From: Closterium sp. Naga37s-1
Taxonomy: Eukaryota > Streptophyta > Zygnematophyceae > Desmidiales > Closteriaceae
NCBI GenBank assembly: GCA_947471745.1
Contig: CANJKZ010000473.1
Coordinates: 5,001 to 69,000, forward strand
Length of the DNA stretch: 64,000 nucleotides
Direction of reading: 5' to 3'
A program made the translations under genes and the position numbers. The notes beneath the pieces are model-generated. The model was not told the DNA's origin. It made no database searches and saw only the letters and a program-made list of their open reading frames with translations. Positions 57,560 through 64,000 of this stretch are shown piece by piece. Each line of letters begins with the position of its first letter. Position 1 is the stretch's first letter.

Positions 57560-57683
57560 TGTCAGATTTATATGACATAGCTACTGTAGGCTATAGTGGG
57601 GTAGCACATATGGGGTACAGTTTTCTAGGGTTTGCTTTTGTACCCAACTTTCCTTTAGTCATTTCATTCCTCGTTTCTTCTCA
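57560..57683 (+). repeat. 3' LTR of Copia C (124 bp)
   Basis: Matches the 5' LTR except GGTACAG versus GGTACAA. It ends TTCTTCTCA followed by the target duplication CGTGT. Confidence 0.94.
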
Positions 57684-57830
57684 CGTGTCTGCCGACAAAT
57701 GCTAAGGAAGCGCTCGGATCCCTACAGGCGTAGGGAAAAGCGTCGAACGACATGAATGTTGTTGCATATTCGGGTGGCCCATGCTCAAATACACCAAGCA
57801 AAGCAATTCCGGCTTGGTTCGCGCGCCGAC
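57684..57830 (+). repeat. 173-bp satellite fragment after Copia C
   Basis: One partial monomer continuing from the CGTGTCTGCCGAC insertion site to GGTTCGCGCGCCGACTAG. Confidence 0.88.
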
Positions 57831-58934
57831 TAGAGCGAGCATCGTGACGAGCGAGCATCGTGACATGTTTGTTGTAAGTTTTCGATATATATCTGGTAGA
57901 TTGTTATAAGTTTCTTTAAAACAAAATTTCACGTATTTTTCCATGTATATATCTAAAACTCTCATTTATTTGAGAACGTTTGATCACATGACCTCAGTTG
58001 AACGTATTGAAGTTGTTCATGATAATTAATATTGCTATCGAATGTTTCTAAGATAACATATATATTTTTCACGATGTTATTACTCTAAAAACTATGTAAT
58101 CTGTCATACGAAAGTTATGCTGTTATATGTTCTATGTTATTACTATTGGAACATGTTTTAAGCATTTGTTATATATGTTATCGTGACGAGCGAGCATCGT
58201 GACGAGCGAGCATCGTGACGAGCGAGCATCGTGACGAGCGAGCATCGTGACGAGCGAGCATCGTGACGAGCGAGCATCGTGACGAGCGAGCATCGTGACG
58301 AGCGAGCATCGTGACGAGCGAGCATCGTGACGAGCGAGCATCGTGACGAGCGAGCATCGTGACGAGCGAGCATCGTGACGAGCGAGCATCGTGACGAGCG
58401 AGCATCGTGACGAGCGAGCATCGTGACGAGCGAGCATCGTGACGAGCGAGCATCGTGACGAGCGAGCATCGTGACGAGCGAGCATCGTGACGAGCGAGCA
58501 TCGTGACGAGGGAGCATCGTGACGAGGGAGCATCGTGACGAGGGAGCATCGTGACGAGGAGCATCGTGACGTGGAGCATCGTGACGAGCGAGCATCGTGA
58601 CGAGCGAGCATCGTGACGAGCGAGCATCGTGACGAGCGAGCATCGTGACGAGCGAGCATCGTGACGAGCGAGCATCGTGACGAGCGAGCATCGTGACGAG
58701 CGAGCATCGTGACGAGCGAGCATCGTGACGAGCGAGCATCGTGACGAGCGAGCATCGTGATGAGCGAGCACCGTGACGAGCGAGCATCGTGACGAGCGAG
58801 CATCGTGACGAGCGAGCATCGTGACAGGTTTCTATTTATATCTGGTAGTTTGTTATAAGTTCTTTCCATATATACATATATATATCTCTATCTAGAACTC
58901 TAATCTGTAAAAGAACATTTGGTCACATGAAACC
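57831..58934. repeat. Composite block 3 with 16-bp minisatellite (about 40 copies)
   Basis: Same architecture as blocks 1 and 2: short 16-bp segment, AT-rich part (57867-58177) with the uninterrupted ATGACCTCAGTTGAACG, main array (58178-58826), and AT-rich tail. It has the same GAGGGAGC and GAGGAGC slip units near 58510-58575. Confidence 0.92.
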
Positions 58935-59126
58935 TGACGGCCGCGTCTGCCGACAAATGCTAAAGAAGCGCTCGGATCCCTATACGCGTAGCGAAAAGCG
59001 TTGAACGACCTGAATGTTGTTGCATATTCGGGTGGGCCATGCTCAAATATACCTACCAACGCAATTCCGGCTTGGTTCGCGCGCACAGAAAAGTTCGCCG
59101 CATGCGACGACGGCCGCGTGTGCAGA
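58935..59126 (+). repeat. 173-bp satellite, plus orientation, last ~1.1 monomers before the inversion
   Basis: It runs from CCTGACGGCCGCGTCTGCCG to GACGGCCGCGTGTGCAGACA and then meets sequence of opposite orientation at about 59127. Confidence 0.88.
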
Positions 59127-62100
59127 CATGTCGTTCGACGCTTTTCCCTACGCCTGTAGGGATCCGAGCGCTTCCTTAGCATTTGTCGGCAGACACGGCC
59201 GTCGTCGCAGGCGCCGAACTTTTTTCTGTGCTCGCGAACCAAGCCGGAATTGCTCTGGTAGGTGTTTTTGAGCATGGGCCACCCGAATATGCAACGACAT
59301 TCGGGTCGTTCGACGCTTTTCTCTGCGCCTATAGGGATCCAAGCGCTTCCTTAGCATTTGTCGGCAGACGCGGCCGTCATCGCTGTTGCCGAACTTTTCT
59401 GTGCGCGCGAACCAAGCCGGAATTGCTCTTGTAGGTGTATTTAAGCATGAGCCATCCGAATAAGAAACAACATTCAGGTCGTTTGATGATTTTCCCTACG
59501 CCTATAGGGATCCGTGTGCTTCCTTAGCATTTCTCGGCAGTCGCGGCCGTCATCGCAGGCGCCGAACTTTTCTGTGCGCGCGAACCAAGTCGGAATTGCT
59601 CTAGTAAGTCTATTTAAGCATGGGCCATTCAAATAAGCAACAACACTCAGGTCGTTCGACTCTTTTCCCTACGCCTATAGGAATCCGAGCGTTTTTTTAG
59701 CATTTGTCAGGTCGTTTGATGCTTTTCCCTACGACGTGCGCTTCCTTAGCATTTGTCAGCAGTCGCGCTCGTCATCGCAGACGCCGAACTTTTCTGTGCG
59801 CGCGAACCAAGCTGGAATTGCTCTGGTGGGTGTATTTGAGCATGGGCCACCCGAATATGCAACAACATTCAGGTCGTTCGATGGTATTCCCTACGCCTAT
59901 GAGGATTCATGCACTTCGTTACCATTTGTCGGCAGACACAGCCATCATCGCAGGCGCCAAACTTTTTGGTGCGCACGAACCAAGCTGGAATTGCGCTTGT
60001 AGGTGTATTTGAGCATGGGCCACCTGAATATTCAACAACATTCAGGATGTTCAATGCATTTTCCTACGCCTATGAGGATTCATGCATTTCAATTACCATT
60101 TGTCAGCATACACAGCCGTCAGCGCAGGCGCAGAACTATTCTGTGCGCACGAACCAAGCTGGAATTGCTCTAGTAGGTGTATTTGAGCATGGGCCACAAA
60201 CAAATGCAACAACATTCAGGTCGTTCGATGCTTTTCCCTACGCCTATGAAGATTCATGCACTTCGTTACTATTTGTCGGCAGGCAAAGCCGTCACCGCAG
60301 GCGCCGAACTTTTCTGTGCGCACGAACCAAGCTGGAATTGCTCTGGTAGGTGTATTTGAGGGCCACCCGAATATGCAAAAACATCCAGGTCGTTCAATGC
60401 TTTTCCCTACGCCTATGAGGATTCATGCACTTCGTTACCATTTGTCGGCAGGCACAGCCGTCATCGCAGGCGCCGAACTTTTTGGTGCGCACGAACCAAG
60501 CTGGAATTGCTCTGGTAGGTAGGTGTATTTGATTATGGGCCACCCTAATAAAAACAACAACATTCAGGTCTTTCGATGCTTTTTCCTACGCCTATGAAGA
60601 TTCATGCACTTTGTTACCATTTGTCGGCAGACACAGCCGTCATCGCAGGCGCCGAACTTTTTGGTGCGCACGAACCAAGCTAGAATTGCTGTGGTAGGTG
60701 TATTTGAACATGGGCCACCTATGCAACAACATTCAGGTCGTTCGATGCTTTTCCCTACGCCTATGAGGATTCATGCACTTCATTACCATTTGTTGGCAGG
60801 CACAGCGCCATCGCAGACGCCGATCTTTTTGGTGCGCACGAACCAAGCTGGAATCGCTCCGGTAGGTGTATTTGAGCATGGGCCACCTGAATATGCAACA
60901 ACATTCAGGACGTTCGATGCATGATTCTACGCCTATGAGGATTCATGCATTTCAGTTACCATTTGTCGGCATACACAGCCGTCAGCGCAGGCGCAAAACT
61001 GTTCTGTGCGCACGAACCAGGCTAGAATTGCTCTGTTAGGTGTATTTGAGCATGGTCCACCCAAAAACGCAACAACATTCAGGTCGTTCGATGCTTTTCC
61101 CTACGTCTATGAGGATTCATGCACTTCGTTACCATTTGTCGGCAGACACAGCCGTCATCGCAGGCGCCGAACTTTTTTGTGCGCACAAACCTAGCTGGAA
61201 TTGCTCTGGTAGGTGTATTTGAGCATGGGCCACCCAAATATGCAACAACATTCAGGTCGTTCGATGCTTTTCCCTACGCCTATGAGGATTCATGCACTTC
61301 GTTACCATTTGTCGGCAGTCACAGCCGTCATCGCAGACGCCGAACTTCTTGGTGCGCACGAACCAAGCTGAAATTGCTCTGGTAGGTGTAGTTGAGCGTG
61401 GGCCACCCAAATATGCAACAACATTTAGGTCGTTCGATGCTTTTCCCTATGCCTATGAGGATTCATGCACTTTGTTACCATTTGTCGGCAGACACAGCGT
61501 CATCGCAGGCGCCGAACTTTTTGGTGCGCACGAACCAAGCTGGAATTGCTCTGGTAGGTGTATTTGAGCATGGGCCACCCGAATATGCAAAAACATCCAG
61601 GTCGTTCAATGCTTTTCCCTACGCCTATGAGGATTCATGCACTTCGTTACCATTTGTCGGCAGGCACAGCCGTCATCGCAGGCGCCGAACTTTTTGGTGC
61701 GCACGAACCAAGCTGGAATTGTTCTGGTAGGTGCATTTGATTATGGGCCACCCGAATAACAACAACAACATTCAGGTCGTTCGATGCTTTTTCCTACGCC
61801 TATAAAGATTCATGCACTTCGTTACCATTTGTCGGCAGACACAGCCGTCATCGCAGGCGCCGAACTTTTTGGTGCGCACGAACCAAGCTAGAATTGCTCT
61901 GGTAGGTGTATTTGAACATGGACCACCCGAATATGCAACAACATTCAGGTCGTTCGATGCTTTTCCCTACGCCTATGAGGATTCATGCACTTCGTTACCA
62001 TTTGTCGGCACATACAGCCGTCATCGCAGGCGCCGAACTTTTCTGTGCGCACGAACCAAGCTGGAATTGGTCTGGTGGGTGTATTTGAGCATGAGCTACC

Positions 62101-63278
62101 CGAATATGCAACAACATTCAGGTCGTTCGATGCTTTTCACTACGCCTATGAGGATTGATGCACTTCATTACCATTTGTCGGCATACACAGCCATCATCGC
62201 AGACGCCGAACTTTTTGGTGCGCACGAACCAAGCTTGAATTGCTCTGGTACGTGTATTTGAGCATGGGCCACCTGAATATGCAACAACATTCAGGACGTT
62301 CGATGCATTTTTCTACGCCTATGAGGATTCATGCATTTCGGTTACCATTTGTTGGCATACACAGCTGTCAGCGCAGGCGCAGAACTGTTCTGTGCACAAG
62401 AACCAAGCTGGAATTGTTCTGGTAGGTGTATTTGAGCATGGGCCACCAAAAAATGCAACAACATTCAGGTCGTTCGATGCTTTTCCCTACACCTATGAGG
62501 ATTCATGCACTTCGTTACTATTTGTCGGCAGGCACAGCCATCACCGCAGGCGCCGAACTTTTCTGTGCGCACGAACCAAGCTGGAATTGCTCTGGTAGGT
62601 GTATTTGAGCATGGGCCACCCGAATATGCAAAAACATCCAGGTCGTTCGATGCTTTTCCCTACGCCTATGAGGATTTATGCACTTCGTTACCATTTGTCA
62701 GCAGGCGCATCCGTCATCGCAGGCGCCGAACTTTTTGGTGCGCACGAACCAAGCTGGAATTGCTCTTGTAGATGTATTTGATCATGGGCCACCCGAATAT
62801 GCAACAACATTCAGGTCTTTCGATGCTTTTTCCTACGCCTATGAGGATTCATGCACTTCGTTACTATTTGTCGGCAGACACAGCCGTCATCGCAGGCGTT
62901 GAAGTTTTTGCTGCGCAGGAACCAAGCTAGAATTGCTCTGGTAGGTGTATTTGAGCATGGGCCACCCTAATATGCAACAACATTCAGGTCGTTCGATGCT
63001 TTTCCCTACGCCTATGAGGATCCATGCACTTCGTTACCATTTGTCGGCAGTCACAGCCGTCATCGCAGACGCCGAACTTCTTGGTGCGCACGAACCAAGC
63101 TGAAATTGCTCTGGTAGGTGTAGTTGAGCATGGGCCACCCGAATATGCAACAACATTTAGGTCGTTTGATGCTTTTCCCTATGCCTATAATGATTCATGC
63201 ACTTTGTTACCATTTGTCGGAATTGTCATCGCAAGCGCCGAACTTTTCTGTGCGCACGAACCAAGCTGGAATTGTTAA
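59127..63278 (-). repeat. 173-bp satellite, minus orientation, about 24 monomers, second subfamily from ~59850
   Basis: On the plus strand it reads GTCGTTCGACGCTTTTCCC, CCTACGCCTATGAGGATTCA, GTCGGCAGACACAGCCGTCA, GAACCAAGCTGGAATTGCTC. GATTCAT landmarks at 59904, 60077 and 60251 give spacings of 173 and 174. Monomers after about 59850 have GGATTCATGCACTTCGTTAC where the plus-strand arrays have the complement of GTAAGGAAGCGC.CGGATCC, a separate subfamily. Short frames on the plus strand are satellite. Confidence 0.92.
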
Positions 63279-64000
63279 CTGCTATAACGTTATGCGGAAG
63301 CGATTAATGCTTGAGATACAAACTTTGCTTGGCAACACTTAACTTCACTTGCAGCCCTTCGAGTGTGACAGCTTGTCACCTCCTAGCCAAGGGCGTGAAA
63401 ATAGCAAGTGAGTAGTTATGCCTTGCTCAGCTTGTAGGACGAGCAAACTGGTCGAGGAGAATTTCGGCAGCACCAAGGTAATCTTTCTACTCTCGTCAAT
63501 ACGAAGTAGTAGAATTGCGAGCTTGAAAAAACGCGAATGCATTGGATTAATTTCGACAGGTACAAGCACACATTTATATATTCTAGGCACAGGCAGGAGC
63601 AACTAGAAAACAGTTGTTTAACTGGCTCGCAGGATTTCGCCACGCTGTATCTTGAAAACAGTTGCACAACTCCTTGAGCATTTGGCTATATCCTCCTGTT
63701 GTTAAAAACTGTCTTCAAATTGCACTTGTAACAATCGCCCCTGCTGACTCAAATGTGTACATTTATGAGACTCGCATGTTGCTCCAATGTAGCTCAAATG
63801 TCTTCATGCGAGCTCACAGTTGTATAACGGTTTTTATCGTTTGAAAAACGGAGTAACCGATTTGCACCTGTGTCGAAATGATTCCGCAAAGCGAAATGAC
63901 TTTCGCGAGAAATTTCCCGTCCCGTGAGTCAACTCGGAAAACAGTTTTTCAACTGTAAATTTCGAGCACCCCTCGTGCCACACGCACGACCGAGATTTTT
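63279..64000. other. Unclassified AT-richer sequence
   Basis: After the last satellite fragment (GAACCAAGCTGGAATTGTTA) there are about 720 bp without tandem repeats, LTR motifs or a convincing reading frame. Frames up to about 85 codons exist on both strands without recognisable domains. Small palindromic stretches such as AACGGTTTTTATCGTTTGAAAAACGG occur near 63827. Confidence 0.6.

Larger units (their letters stand above)
51169..57683 (+). mobile_element. Copia element C, reverse transcriptase deleted, 6.5 kb
   Basis: LTRs at 51169-51292 and 57560-57683 differ at one of 124 positions. The target duplication CGTGT is at 51164-51168 and 57684-57688. It is a close relative of element B but in the opposite orientation, with one long frame in which the RT domain is cleanly missing. 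It cannot synthesise its own cDNA. Confidence 0.95.

Overview
The window is nuclear DNA from a plant-lineage eukaryote. It has one spliced host gene with GT/AG introns, four Ty1/copia retrotransposons with plant-type initiator-Met tRNA primer sites and telo-box-like motifs in their LTRs, and about 40 kb of satellite and minisatellite DNA. The very GC-rich coding sequence and Gly/Ala-rich polyproteins would suit a streptophyte alga such as a zygnematophyte (Closterium-like). That is a guess from memory, not something the sequence proves. No bacterial or organellar genes are seen.

Layout. (1) 1-2990, plus strand: the 3' part of an SNF2-family helicase gene resembling the plant F-box/SNF2 protein At3g54460. 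Four of its exon regions are tandemly duplicated or triplicated, and its last recognisable exon runs into a minisatellite. (2) 2991-17147: four arrays of a G-rich 28-bp unit, separated by spacers made of inverted 173-bp and 184-bp satellite pieces. Two array-plus-spacer blocks are tandem copies with periods of 2832 and 2944 bp, differing by exactly four 28-bp units. (3) 17148-21964: a coiled-coil coding relic, a 366-bp dimeric repeat, about 25 copies of a 96-bp repeat carrying two palindromes, a 184-bp satellite, and a 16-bp purine-rich minisatellite. (4) 21965-63278: a 173-bp satellite, centromere-like in monomer length, interrupted by four Copia elements (A, B, C, D) and by three copies of a ~1.2-kb composite block (AT-rich sequence plus a 16-bp minisatellite). 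The satellite reverses orientation at about 59127 and continues as a different subfamily. (5) 63279-64000: AT-richer sequence with nothing recognised.

The four Copia elements have unusually short LTRs (124-141 bp), perfect 5-bp target duplications and related LTR sequences. Element B (33521-40990, minus) is intact, with a 1968-residue Gag-PR-INT-RT-RNaseH polyprotein and a perfect 12-nt initiator-Met primer site. Element C (51169-57683, plus) is its sister but has lost the whole reverse transcriptase in frame. Element D (43568-46142, minus) has lost Gag, protease and integrase but keeps RT and most of RNase H. Element A (25878-32909, minus) lacks the Gag N-terminus and has frameshifts and a stop, yet its two LTRs have no base substitution between them. 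The picture is of an intact element plus defective relatives that were probably mobilised in trans inside a satellite domain. Nearly all long reading frames outside the Copia elements and the helicase exons come from tandem repeats and are not genes.
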